Below, one piece after another: positions 8,953-15,980 of a DNA stretch of 40,004 nt. The notes under the pieces are model-generated. The model had not been told where the DNA came from, searched no databases, and saw nothing but the letters and a program-made list of their open reading frames with translations. Numbering within the stretch: the stretch's first letter is position 1; the number at the start of each line of letters is the position of its first letter. The translations under genes were made by a program, and so were the position numbers. Source of the DNA: Nonomuraea sp. SBT364 (GTDB taxonomy: Bacteria > Actinomycetota > Actinomycetes > Streptosporangiales > Streptosporangiaceae); NCBI RefSeq assembly GCF_001083785.1, contig NZ_LAVL01000072.1:1-40004 (forward strand). Reading direction: 5' to 3'.

Positions 8953-8989
8953 GCACCACGCCGTCTGAAACCAGCGCCTCGCCACTGAA

Positions 8990-9005
8990 GTGGGAGCGCT
9001 CCCAC
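8990..9005. promoter_or_regulatory. CebR-type (LacI family) palindromic operator upstream of the SARP gene
   Basis: A perfect 16-bp palindrome containing TGGGAGCGCTCCCA, which is the published consensus for CebR, the cellobiose/cellotriose-sensing LacI-family repressor of Streptomyces. It ends 31 bases before the GTG start of the SARP gene, the normal place for a repressor to block the promoter or early elongation. No other copy was seen in the window, including upstream of the two mannanase genes. Confidence 0.75.
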
Positions 9006-9036
9006 GGATTCCCATCGAGTCAACTGAGGGTGACTG

Positions 9037-10755
9037 GTGAGCATTCGGTTCAGCCTCCTCGGGCCCGTCCAGGTCAAGCGGGACGGGCGCGAATGCCGCA
9101 TCGGGTCGGCCAAGGTCCGCGTCCTCCTGACCGCGCTGTTGCTGGAGCCCAACCAGCTGGTCTCCTTGCAGCGGCTGTTCGGGGTGCTGTGGGACGGCGA
9201 GCCACCGGCTTCGGCCATCGCCAACGTACGCACGTACGCCAGCCGGTTACGCAAGTTGCTCGACCACCAGGACCGGCTCGTCACGAAGTACGGCGGGTAC
9301 GCCCTCCGGATCGAGGAGGGCGAGCTCGACGTGGCCGACTTCCGGGAAGCCGCCGCCAAGGGGCGGCTCGCGGTGCGGGCCGGCGCCGCCGGCCAGGCCG
9401 CCGGTCACTTCCGCAAGGCTCTGGCCCGCTGGCGGGGCGAGCCGGCGGAAGACTTGGCGATCACCTGGACCCTCAGGCCGTCTCTGGACGCGCTGGCCGA
9501 TCAGCGGTGTCAGGTCATGGAAGAGTTGATCGAGGCACTCCTGCTGACCGGCGATTTCCGGCTGGCCGTAAGCCACGCCTACGACGCCGTCTCCCTGCGC
9601 CCCACCCGGGAACGTTTCTGGGCCCTGCTCATGAGGGCACGGCACCAGGCGGGAGACTCGCTGGGTGCCCTGTCGGACTACCGGCAGGCCAGGAAGGTGC
9701 TCGGCGACGAGCTGGGGGTCGGCCCCGGCCCCGAACTGGTCGCGCTCCACCGGGCCATCCTCAACGGTGAGGCCCCGCTCGGCGTGCGTTCACCCGCCAC
9801 CCCGCTGCCGCCTCCGATCGTCGGCGGGCCTCTCTACGGCCGCGAGGCCGAACTGGCGGAGCTGACCTCTATGCTGGTCGGCGCCGAACCGGGAGAGGCG
9901 ATCGTCCTTCACGGCGCCGTCGGGGTCGGCAAGTCAGAACTCGCCAGGCACGCCCTGCTCGCTGCCGCCGCCGATCGGCCTCTGCAGTTCCGGCTCATCG
10001 ATCTGGCGTGCAATGCCCCCCCGATGCGGGAGGAGAGGGCGCTTGCGCCCCTGCACGACGACGGCGAGGGGTTGCCGCAGCTGATCCTGCTCGACAACAT
10101 CACCGACATCCGGCAGGTGCGGCCGGTCCAGGCCGCCTACCCGAGCGCGGCCATCGCCGTCACCAGCCGGTCTCCGCTCGCCGGACTCAGTCGCTCCCGG
10201 CACCTCGCCATCCACCGGCTTCCGGCGGCGGCCTCGGTGGCCCTGCTGACCGCGCTCCTGACCTCGGCGCCGTTCCCCACCCTTGAGCGGTCCGGTCATG
10301 AGCGGGCCCTGCTCCACCAGATCGCCGACCTCTGCGAGCACCTGCCGCTGGCGCTCCACCTCGCCGCCCGCAACATCGCCGTCCGCCGATACGGCTCCCT
10401 GCACGGCTACGTCCGCCTCCTGGCTGATCCCCGCTACCGGCTCGACATGCTGACCTGCGACGACCTCTCACTCAGGGACGAACTGCGCGGCGGCCTGACC
10501 CAGATCGAGCAGAACGGCTCAGCCCTGGACACCGCGGCCCGTTCCCTGCTCCTGCGCATGGGCCAGGGCTCACTCGCCCTCTACTCACCGAGCAGGGCCG
10601 CCCACCTCCTCGACGCCGACCTCGCGTACGGCACCGCGGCCCTATGGAGGCTGGCCGAACTGTGGTTCCTCGAACCGATCGGAGGCGAGCACTATCGACT
10701 CTCCGAGCTGACCCGGCTGTTCGCCCGGGAGCTGACACCGCTCAACCCGCTTTGA
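9037..10755 (+). CDS. AfsR/SARP family transcriptional regulator with BTAD and NTPase domains
   Basis: A 572-residue pathway-type activator. Residues about 1-95 form an OmpR-like winged helix (SIRFSLLGPVQVKRDGREC, then ANVRTYASRLRKLL) that would bind direct repeats. Residues about 97-245 are the bacterial transcriptional activation (BTAD) domain, all helical. From about 265 there is an NB-ARC/STAND-like ATPase with P-loop LHGAVGVGKSELARHAL and a Walker-B-like LPQLILLDN. It stops soon after the ATPase, without the long TPR tail of AfsR. The start is GTG with GAGGG upstream, and a CebR-type box lies 31 bases ahead. It converges with the signal peptidase/TlpA/Cys-peptide genes and overlaps the peptidase gene by 14 bases, so it is their likely activator. 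Confidence 0.9.
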   Translation: MSIRFSLLGPVQVKRDGRECRIGSAKVRVLLTALLLEPNQLVSLQRLFGVLWDGEPPASAIANVRTYASRLRKLLDHQDRLVTKYGGYALRIEEGELDVADFREAAAKGRLAVRAGAAGQAAGHFRKALARWRGEPAEDLAITWTLRPSLDALADQRCQVMEELIEALLLTGDFRLAVSHAYDAVSLRPTRERFWALLMRARHQAGDSLGALSDYRQARKVLGDELGVGPGPELVALHRAILNGEAPLGVRSPATPLPPPIVGGPLYGREAELAELTSMLVGAEPGEAIVLHGAVGVGKSELARHALLAAAADRPLQFRLIDLACNAPPMREERALAPLHDDGEGLPQLILLDNITDIRQVRPVQAAYPSAAIAVTSRSPLAGLSRSRHLAIHRLPAAASVALLTALLTSAPFPTLERSGHERALLHQIADLCEHLPLALHLAARNIAVRRYGSLHGYVRLLADPRYRLDMLTCDDLSLRDELRGGLTQIEQNGSALDTAARSLLLRMGQGSLALYSPSRAAHLLDADLAYGTAALWRLAELWFLEPIGGEHYRLSELTRLFARELTPLNPL

Positions 10756-11197
10756 GCCCCGGCCCGTTGACGCCCCGTGCGGCACGCATCCGGCGACGGA
10801 CCACGCCGAGCACCTGATCGGCGGGCAGGAACCCCGCCTGCCGGGAGTCCAGGCTGGCCTCCCGGTTGTCACCGATGACGACGAGACTCCCCGCGGGCAC
10901 CGCCGCCGCCCCGGTCAGCCCCGGGCTGCTGGTGAGCCAGTCCGGCACCCTCTCACCACCGACGGCGGCGACCCGCTTGATGATCCACTGGCGACCCGGC
11001 TCCTGCGCGGGGAAGCTGATCACCACGATCTCTCCCGCCCGAATCCTCCCGGCGGGAACCCTGCTGACCAGCACCCGATCACCATTTCCGAAGGTGGGGG
11101 CCATGCTGAGCCCCAGCACCGTCACCAGGGTGAACCGGGAGCGCAGCCACCAGGCGAACACCAGGAGGGTCACCAGCACCCCGGCGGCCACCAGCAC
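10742..11197 (-). CDS. Small S26 (type I) signal peptidase-like membrane protease
   Basis: A 151-residue membrane-anchored serine/lysine protease. Residues 2-18 are a single transmembrane segment. The catalytic Ser31 lies in GLSMAPT and the general-base Lys74 in WIIKRVAAVGGE, and GDNREASLDSRQAGF is the conserved box near the C-terminus. It is shorter than housekeeping signal peptidases, closer to the minimal versions found in accessory loci. The GTG start lies one base after the TlpA stop codon, so the two are translationally coupled. Context suggests it trims the nearby Cys-rich peptides or another exported product; that is inference. Confidence 0.88.
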   Translation of the reverse strand: MLVAAGVLVTLLVFAWWLRSRFTLVTVLGLSMAPTFGNGDRVLVSRVPAGRIRAGEIVVISFPAQEPGRQWIIKRVAAVGGERVPDWLTSSPGLTGAAAVPAGSLVVIGDNREASLDSRQAGFLPADQVLGVVRRRMRAARGVNGPGLKAG

Positions 11198-11198
11198 G

Positions 11199-11714
11199 TC
11201 AGACCCTGATCAGGGCCGCGTCGAGGGCGTCGAGCGTGGTGCCGGAGGCCACCACCAGGGAGCCGTCCAGGACCGCGAACGCGGGGAACGCCTTCACCTG
11301 AAGGGCCGAGGTCACCGCACCGCCCGACGGCTCGACCACGACCTGGGCCACAGGCTCCAACCGGCCGCGGTACTCCGCCGCCGCGCCATCCGGCCCGGCG
11401 ACCACCGCGAGCACGCTTGCACGGTCGTAACCGGCGGCCCTGTCCATGAAGAGCGGCATCCTCTCCTCACAGGCGGGGCAGCCCGGCGAGAACACCCCTA
11501 CGAGCTTCGGGTTCTCGACCCTGCCGCCATCGGTGGCGACGGCGTCGAAGGCCGCGATCTCACTGCCCGCCTCGGCCATCACCGCGCCGCTGCCGGTCAT
11601 CTCGCCGAACATCTGAGTGTGCTCGCGCAGCCGGCGGATCACACCCACCGTGAGAACCAGGTCGAGCACCGCGACCGCACCGACGAGGCAGATGAGGACA
11701 TAGAGCGCGATCAT
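11199..11714 (-). CDS. Membrane-anchored TlpA/MauD-like thioredoxin
   Basis: A 171-residue thiol-disulfide oxidoreductase held outside the membrane by one N-terminal helix (about 2-25, IALYVLICLVGAVAVLDLVL). The thioredoxin-like domain shows LVGVFSPGCPACEERMP with active-site Cys79 and Cys82 (CPAC) and a cis-Pro loop KAFPAFAVLD (Pro144). This layout resembles MauD, which helps form the disulfides of the methylamine dehydrogenase light chain. The ATG at 11714 has GGGAG upstream; a longer frame to 11882 lacks these signs. It lies 38 bases downstream of a Cys-rich peptide gene, so oxidation or isomerisation of that peptide is the natural guess. Confidence 0.88.
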   Translation of the reverse strand: MIALYVLICLVGAVAVLDLVLTVGVIRRLREHTQMFGEMTGSGAVMAEAGSEIAAFDAVATDGGRVENPKLVGVFSPGCPACEERMPLFMDRAAGYDRASVLAVVAGPDGAAAEYRGRLEPVAQVVVEPSGGAVTSALQVKAFPAFAVLDGSLVVASGTTLDALDAALIRV

Positions 11715-11751
11715 TTTGAGCTCCCTGATGAGGCCGGTAATACTCTCTGTG

Positions 11752-11913
11752 TCAGCAATACTCTTTGTGCGCCGTGCAGATCGTGGCGGGCGTGTCCGCG
11801 CAGCAGTAGCGGTATCGGCAGGCGACACCCTCGTACCAGCAGTTCCTGGCCGGTTGACCTTTCGACACCAGCCTGGCCACAAGCTTGTCGCCCAGCAGTT
11901 TGATCGACTCCAC
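11752..11913 (-). CDS. Cys-rich small peptide, paralogue 2
   Basis: A 53-residue peptide starting at GTG 11913, with AAAGGAAC as ribosome site. It has six cysteines (25, 32, 37, 38, 46, 53), the last being the C-terminal residue. The first 24 residues form a Cys-free leader-like segment (ESIKLLGDKLVARLVSK) that aligns without gaps to the other peptide of this locus, sharing S3, I4, G8, D9, L11, L15, V16, K18, and then C25, W26 and G29. There is no ordinary Sec signal peptide. It is followed directly by the TlpA gene. I do not recognise a named family; a precursor of a disulfide-rich exported peptide is my reading. Confidence 0.75.
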   Translation of the reverse strand: MESIKLLGDKLVARLVSKGQPARNCWYEGVACRYRYCCADTPATICTAHKEYC

Positions 11914-11948
11914 CGACGTTCCTTTCCCGGTTGCAGCCGCCGGTTGCC

Positions 11949-11980
11949 ACGTTAGGAATGCGGCATACACGCGAGCTATA
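11949..11980 (-). promoter_or_regulatory. Promoter of Cys-rich peptide gene 2 with 11-bp-spaced repeats
   Basis: On the minus strand TTCCTAACGT (11949-11958) contains a TAACGT -10 element. Immediately upstream lie two 11-base units, TGTATGCCGCA (11959-11969) and TATAGCTCGCG (11970-11980). The same TTCCTAnCGT block and the same register of TGT units occur at the other peptide gene. An 11-bp direct repeat next to the -10 is the classic SARP site layout. Confidence 0.5.
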
Positions 11981-12105
11981 CGCGACCGGCGTCACGTCGT
12001 GGACGGATGATGTCCGAGGTCGCCGCACCTGCTGCGATCCCGGCCATGGCCGGCTTCGTCATCCTGGCGCGCCCGGATCGCCAGGCCGGCCGCGCCGCCA
12101 CGGTC

Positions 12106-12135
12106 GGGGAGCCGGAACGCGAGGCCCGGCTCCCC
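12106..12135 (-). terminator. Strong hairpin between the two Cys-rich peptide genes
   Basis: A perfect 10-bp stem GGGGAGCCGG / CCGGCTCCCC (12106-12115 and 12126-12135) with a 10-base loop, placed just downstream of peptide gene 1. It suggests that peptide 1 is its own transcription unit and that peptide 2 with TlpA and the peptidase starts from a separate promoter. The gap 11981-12105 holds no gene that I can support. Confidence 0.6.
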
Positions 12136-12149
12136 ATCGCCGGCTGGGG

Positions 12150-12341
12150 TCAGCCGTCGCAGGTGTCCTGGAAATTGCCGCACCGCACGGCGCCCTGGTA
12201 GAACCGGCAGCACTTGCAGATGCAGCCGTTGATGCAACTCCAATAGCCACGGCCGCCGAATACCCAGCAGGCTGCGCTGGCTTCGGCCTTCGGGACCAGG
12301 AGCGACAGGAGTCTGTCGCCGAACGAACCGATCGATTTCAT
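12150..12341 (-). CDS. Cys-rich small peptide, paralogue 1
   Basis: A 63-residue peptide, ATG at 12341 preceded by GGAAAGGG. Residues 1-24 are a Cys-free leader-like part (MKSIGSFGDRLLSLLVPK, then AEASAA); the remainder carries eight cysteines (25, 36, 40, 42, 44, 45, 54, 61) in a Gly/Trp/Tyr-rich core. It shares 12 of the first 29 residues with the neighbouring peptide without a gap, including GD(K/R)L, LV, K18 and the C25-W26 junction, so the two are paralogues. ASA at 21-23 could serve as a signal-peptidase site, but the matching place in the other peptide has no such motif. No known family was recognised. Function as an exported or surface disulfide-rich peptide is inference. Confidence 0.75.
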   Translation of the reverse strand: MKSIGSFGDRLLSLLVPKAEASAACWVFGGRGYWSCINGCICKCCRFYQGAVRCGNFQDTCDG

Positions 12342-12371
12342 CGCGTTTCCCTTTCCGTTGACTCGATGAGC

Positions 12372-12433
12372 ACGGTAGGAAGATCCGCCACAGCCGGAGC
12401 ACACCGGCGATACATGGCCCCATGTATCGCCGG
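12372..12433 (-). promoter_or_regulatory. Promoter of Cys-rich peptide gene 1: 11-bp repeats plus 30-bp palindrome
   Basis: Minus-strand TTCCTACCGT (12372-12381) holds the -10 TACCGT. Upstream are three consecutive 11-base units each starting TGT: TGTGGCGGATC (12382-12392), TGTGCTCCGGC (12393-12403) and TGTATCGCCGG (12404-12414). The last one overlaps a perfect inverted repeat with 14-bp arms, CCGGCGATACATGG and its complement, at 12404-12417 and 12420-12433. The palindrome could be an operator, or a terminator for the regulator gene beyond it. Confidence 0.5.
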
Positions 12434-12465
12434 GGTCCTCCGGCCTACCTGAGCTTCCGCGTCGG

Positions 12466-12489
12466 GAGCGGGTGACGGGAATCGAACCC
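12466..12489. repeat. tRNA-Gly 3'-end fragment, probable attachment-site copy
   Basis: 24 bases identical to 26051-26074, which is the T-arm and acceptor 3' strand of the tRNA-Gly gene, in the same orientation. The rest of the tRNA is absent. This is what an integrase leaves at the far end of an element inserted at a tRNA 3' end, and it marks the left border of a 13.6-kb island. Confidence 0.7.
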
Positions 12490-12572
12490 CGCGCGGGAAA
12501 CGGCGATCGTCGAGCCCGGCTGATGGTCGGGCAAGCCCTGGCAGAGGTGGTCCATCCCCCGACGTTGATGAG

Positions 12573-13703
12573 TCAAGCGGTGATCCGGGTCATCTCCCGC
12601 AGTTCCCCCCGGGTCGACTCGCAGTCCATCGCCCGCAACCGGGCCAGCACCGGTCCGGCGTCCGCGTTGAATCGCAGCTCCTCCGGGCAGCCCTCGACGA
12701 TCCGCCACAGCAGCGCCATGGCCGCGCTCGAGTCGCCGTCCATCGCGTACGCGGTGGCCACGGCCAGCAGGTGCCGCGCCTGGCGGTCCTTGTCGGGGAG
12801 GCGGTCGGCGTCGACGCCCGCCGCGAGGCGGATCGCCTGCGCGTACCGGCCCATCCGTACCGCGACCGCCACCCGGTGCAGATCCACCTCCAGCGCGAAC
12901 TCCGGGCCCAGCCGGTCGCCGATCTTGCGGGCGTGATTGAGCAGCTCCTCGGTACGCAGCACGTCGCTCTCCTCGGCGGCGGCGAGCGCGGCCGTCAGGT
13001 AGCAGAGCCCGGTGACCTCCAGCGACTCCGGCCGGTCGCCGATCACCGCCTGGCACAGCCAGTGCGCGTCGGCGTACCGGCCGAGCGAGACGAGCACGCC
13101 CGCCACCTCGGCCTGGGTGATCGCCGAGCCCGCCGAGGAGGCCACCGCGCGATCGGCGGCGACCAGGGCCAGCGCGTGCTGGCCGCAGCTTCGCAGCAGC
13201 GCCGCGAACAGCCGGTACACCTGGGTGAGGCCGGCCGTCCCGGCTTCCCGGTCCGCGCCGGTGGCGACCCTGGCCGACAGGTCGGCCATCGACAGCAGCG
13301 GCGGCAGGCGGCGGCGCGTCTCGGTGTAACGGCGGGGCGAGCGCTGCCAGATCTCCCACGCCGCCATCACCTGGTGCCGCACCTGCGGCACGCTCTCGGT
13401 GGCCTCTCCAGTGAACCGGCCGGGCAGCAGCAGCGCGTTCCCGACCTCGTCGGATTCGCCGTGGTCGCAGGCGAGCGGGAGTTTCGTCCGGCCGCCGACG
13501 AGCTCGGAGAGATCCTCGACGCGGAGCACTTCGGCGATCCGCATGATGGTCGACAGCCGATCCAGGGGTTTCACTCCGTTCTCGACCAGGCGGAGCCATT
13601 CCTCGCTGCAGCCGACCAGGTCGGCCAGGATTCTCCGGGTAAGGCCGCGCGAGCGGCGCCTGGCCATGATCCGCGCGCCGTCAACCAAGAAATCGGCGAC
13701 CAT
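12573..13703 (-). CDS. XRE-type DNA-binding regulator with helical-repeat C-terminus
   Basis: A 376-residue regulator. Residues about 8-68 form a Cro/C1-type helix-turn-helix (ARIMARRRSRGLTRRILADL, CSEEWLRLVENGVKP, LSTIMRIAEVLRVEDLSEL). The rest is an Ala/Leu-rich helical repeat region resembling TPRs (for example ALALVAADRAVASS, YADAHWLCQAVIG), common in actinomycete XRE proteins that sense peptides or partner proteins. The start is the ATG at 13703. It is divergent from the cysteine desulfurase-methyltransferase fusion, 184 bases apart, and may control it. It lies just inside the left border of the island. Confidence 0.85.
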   Translation of the reverse strand: MVADFLVDGARIMARRRSRGLTRRILADLVGCSEEWLRLVENGVKPLDRLSTIMRIAEVLRVEDLSELVGGRTKLPLACDHGESDEVGNALLLPGRFTGEATESVPQVRHQVMAAWEIWQRSPRRYTETRRRLPPLLSMADLSARVATGADREAGTAGLTQVYRLFAALLRSCGQHALALVAADRAVASSAGSAITQAEVAGVLVSLGRYADAHWLCQAVIGDRPESLEVTGLCYLTAALAAAEESDVLRTEELLNHARKIGDRLGPEFALEVDLHRVAVAVRMGRYAQAIRLAAGVDADRLPDKDRQARHLLAVATAYAMDGDSSAAMALLWRIVEGCPEELRFNADAGPVLARLRAMDCESTRGELREMTRITA

Positions 13704-13887
13704 ACCGACACATTAGGTGAGGAATCGGAGGCTCTCGATGGCCGGAAATGACGGCCACTTCTTGCCGCCTCTGCCCATCTGAAATGTGGGTCATACTGGA
13801 GGGTCGGCATGACGCAACTCCAGTTGGATCTACCCGGCCGGGCTCCGCCGACACTGCCGCTACACCATTCGGCAGGAGGAGACCACG

Positions 13888-15924
13888 ATGGCGATCGACG
13901 TCGAGTCGATTCGGAAGGAATTCCCGTTCTTCGAGACCGCCCCTGACGGTTCCCGCCCACCCGTGTACCTCGACAGCGCCGCCACCACGCAGAAACCCGC
14001 CGTCGTCCTGGACGCGTTGAACCACTACTACATCCGCACCAACGCGAACGTGCACCGCGGCGTGTACCGGCTGGCCGTACAGGCCACCGAGCTGTACGAA
14101 GGGGCGCGAAGCAAGATCGCCGCGTTCGTACGCGCACCGCGAGCCGAGGAGATCGTGTTCACCAAGAACGCGACCGAGGCCGTCAACCTGCTGGCCAACT
14201 CGCTCATCTGGGCGGACGGGCGGCTCCGCGTCGGTCCCGGCGACGAGATCGTCCTGACCGAGATGGAGCACCACTCCAACCTGATCCCGTGGCGGCTGCT
14301 GGCCGAACGGGTGGGGGCGAAGGTCAGATATCTCGGCATCACCGACGACGGCCGCCTGGATCTGTCCGACCTGAACGAGAAGATCAATGAGCGGACCAAG
14401 GTCGTCACGGTCGTGCACGCCTCGAACATCCTGGGCACGGTGAACCCGGTCGCGACGATCGCCGCCCGCGCGCACGAGGTCGGCGCCCTGATGGTCGTCG
14501 ACGCGGCCCAGTCGGTCCCGCACCTCGGCATCGACGTCACCGCGCTGGGAGCCGACTTCGTCACCTTCTCCGGCCACAAGATGTGCGGCCCCACCGGAAT
14601 CGGCGCCCTGTGGGGCAGGTACGACCTCCTGGAAGCGCTCCCGCCCTTCCTCGGCGGCGGCGAGATGATCGAGAACGTCGCGGTGGACGCCATGCACTAC
14701 GCCGCGCCCCCGCTCAAGTTCGAGGCCGGCACACCCCCGGTCGCGCAGGCCGTCGGCCTCGGCGCCGCCTGCGACTTCCTGGACAAGATCGGCATGGACG
14801 CCATCGCCGCCCATGACCAGGCCCTGATCGAGTACGCGCTGGACCGGCTCGGCGACGTGCCCGGCATCCGCTTCATCGGCCCGACCGGCACCGCGAACCG
14901 GCTGCCGCTGCTGTCGTTCGTGGTTGACGGCATCCCACTGCAGCGCATGCGAACGAGCCTGGACGAGGCGGGCATCGCCGTCCGATCCGGCAACCACTGC
15001 GCGCAGCTCGCGTGCAGCCGGTTCGGCGTCCCGGCCGCGATCCGGGCCTCGTTCTACCTGTACAACTCCCCCGACGAGGTCGACATCCTCGCCGAAATCA
15101 TGGAAAAGGCCACGAGATCCCGGGCCGCCGTGACCGCGGACACCTCCTTCGACGTCAGCCAGGTACGGCCCTACAAGGACGTCCTGCTGCCGTCGATCTT
15201 CCAGCCGTGGGCGGAGTACATGGTCGAGGCGCTGGCCCCGGCCCCCGGCACCAAGGCGCTCGACGTCGGCACCGGCCCCGGCACCGTCGCCCGGGTGCTG
15301 GCCAGGGCGATCGGCCCCACCGGCGCCGTGGTCGGTACCGACCTCAACCCCGCCATGCTCGCCCTGGCCGCCGAACTACCTGCCGTCGACGGTGCCCCCA
15401 TCCAGTACTCGGAATGCGGCGCCACCCCGCTGCACGTCTCCGACCAGGCGTTCGACCTGATCACCATGCAGCAGGTCCTGCAGTTCGTCCCCGATCGCGG
15501 CGCGGCGCTGGCCGAGATGCGGCGGGCCGCCCGCCCCGGGGCCCGGATCGCCATCGCCACGTGGCAGCCGCTGCACCGCAACCCGCTCTTCCGCGCCATG
15601 CACGACGCCGTCGCCACCGTCCTCGGCCCCGACAAGGCGGACCTTTTCGAGGAACCGTGGTCCCTGCCCGGGATCGAGGTCGCCACGCTGGCGAAGGAGG
15701 CCGGTTTCGTCGACGTCGAACTCCACGATTGGACACTGCCGGCCACCGTACCCGGCGGGCCTGACGCGATCTGCTGCCTGTTCGACTTCTCCACGGTCAG
15801 TCCGTACGTCGGTTCGCGCCGCGCCGACCTCACGGCCGCCGTACGCGCGAATCTGGCGCACTGCACGGATGAGAACGGCGTCCACTCGGAGACCGCCGTA
15901 ACCGTGGTGACCGCCCGCGCCTGA
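13888..15924 (+). CDS. Fusion of SufS-like cysteine desulfurase and SAM methyltransferase
   Basis: A single 678-residue frame with a very strong AGGAGGAG ribosome site. Residues 1-410 are a class V aminotransferase/SufS-type cysteine desulfurase: YLDSAATTQKP at the N-terminus, TEMEHHSNLIPW, VDAAQSVPH, PLP lysine Lys231 in SGHKMCGPTG, and the sulfur-accepting Cys371 in SGNHCAQLACSRFGV. After a short linker, residues about 425-678 are a class I methyltransferase with ALDVGTGPGTVARVLA (GTGPG 461-465) and VVGTDLNPAM. Cys371 and both cofactor sites are present, so both halves look active. The enzyme could mobilise sulfur and methylate a thio-product. No scaffold or carrier protein lies nearby. This is unlike a housekeeping SufS, which sits in a suf operon. 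Confidence 0.88.
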   Translation: MAIDVESIRKEFPFFETAPDGSRPPVYLDSAATTQKPAVVLDALNHYYIRTNANVHRGVYRLAVQATELYEGARSKIAAFVRAPRAEEIVFTKNATEAVNLLANSLIWADGRLRVGPGDEIVLTEMEHHSNLIPWRLLAERVGAKVRYLGITDDGRLDLSDLNEKINERTKVVTVVHASNILGTVNPVATIAARAHEVGALMVVDAAQSVPHLGIDVTALGADFVTFSGHKMCGPTGIGALWGRYDLLEALPPFLGGGEMIENVAVDAMHYAAPPLKFEAGTPPVAQAVGLGAACDFLDKIGMDAIAAHDQALIEYALDRLGDVPGIRFIGPTGTANRLPLLSFVVDGIPLQRMRTSLDEAGIAVRSGNHCAQLACSRFGVPAAIRASFYLYNSPDEVDILAEIMEKATRSRAAVTADTSFDVSQVRPYKDVLLPSIFQPWAEYMVEALAPAPGTKALDVGTGPGTVARVLARAIGPTGAVVGTDLNPAMLALAAELPAVDGAPIQYSECGATPLHVSDQAFDLITMQQVLQFVPDRGAALAEMRRAARPGARIAIATWQPLHRNPLFRAMHDAVATVLGPDKADLFEEPWSLPGIEVATLAKEAGFVDVELHDWTLPATVPGGPDAICCLFDFSTVSPYVGSRRADLTAAVRANLAHCTDENGVHSETAVTVVTARA

Positions 15925-15941
15925 CCGCCGTCTTCCCCACG

Positions 15942-15970
15942 AAGGCCACTTCCCACCGGGAGGTGGCCTT
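15942..15970. terminator. Strong bidirectional terminator hairpin between convergent genes
   Basis: AAGGCCACTTCCC (15942-15954) pairs with GGGAGGTGGCCTT (15958-15970) over 13 positions with one T-G pair and a 3-base loop. It has A and T runs on either side, so it can serve both the desulfurase fusion and the convergent DUF4041 gene. Confidence 0.8.
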
Positions 15971-15980
15971 TCGGCACCGT

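Noticed and set aside
11739..11764. Direct repeat AATACTCT at 11739-11746 and 11757-11764 around the stop of peptide 2
   Set aside because: Eight bases only; one copy is part of the last codons of the peptide. Likely chance or a small slippage event.
13815..13826. CAACT-CC-AGTTG inverted repeat between the XRE-type regulator and the desulfurase fusion
   Set aside because: Arms of five bases are too short to claim an operator without more evidence.
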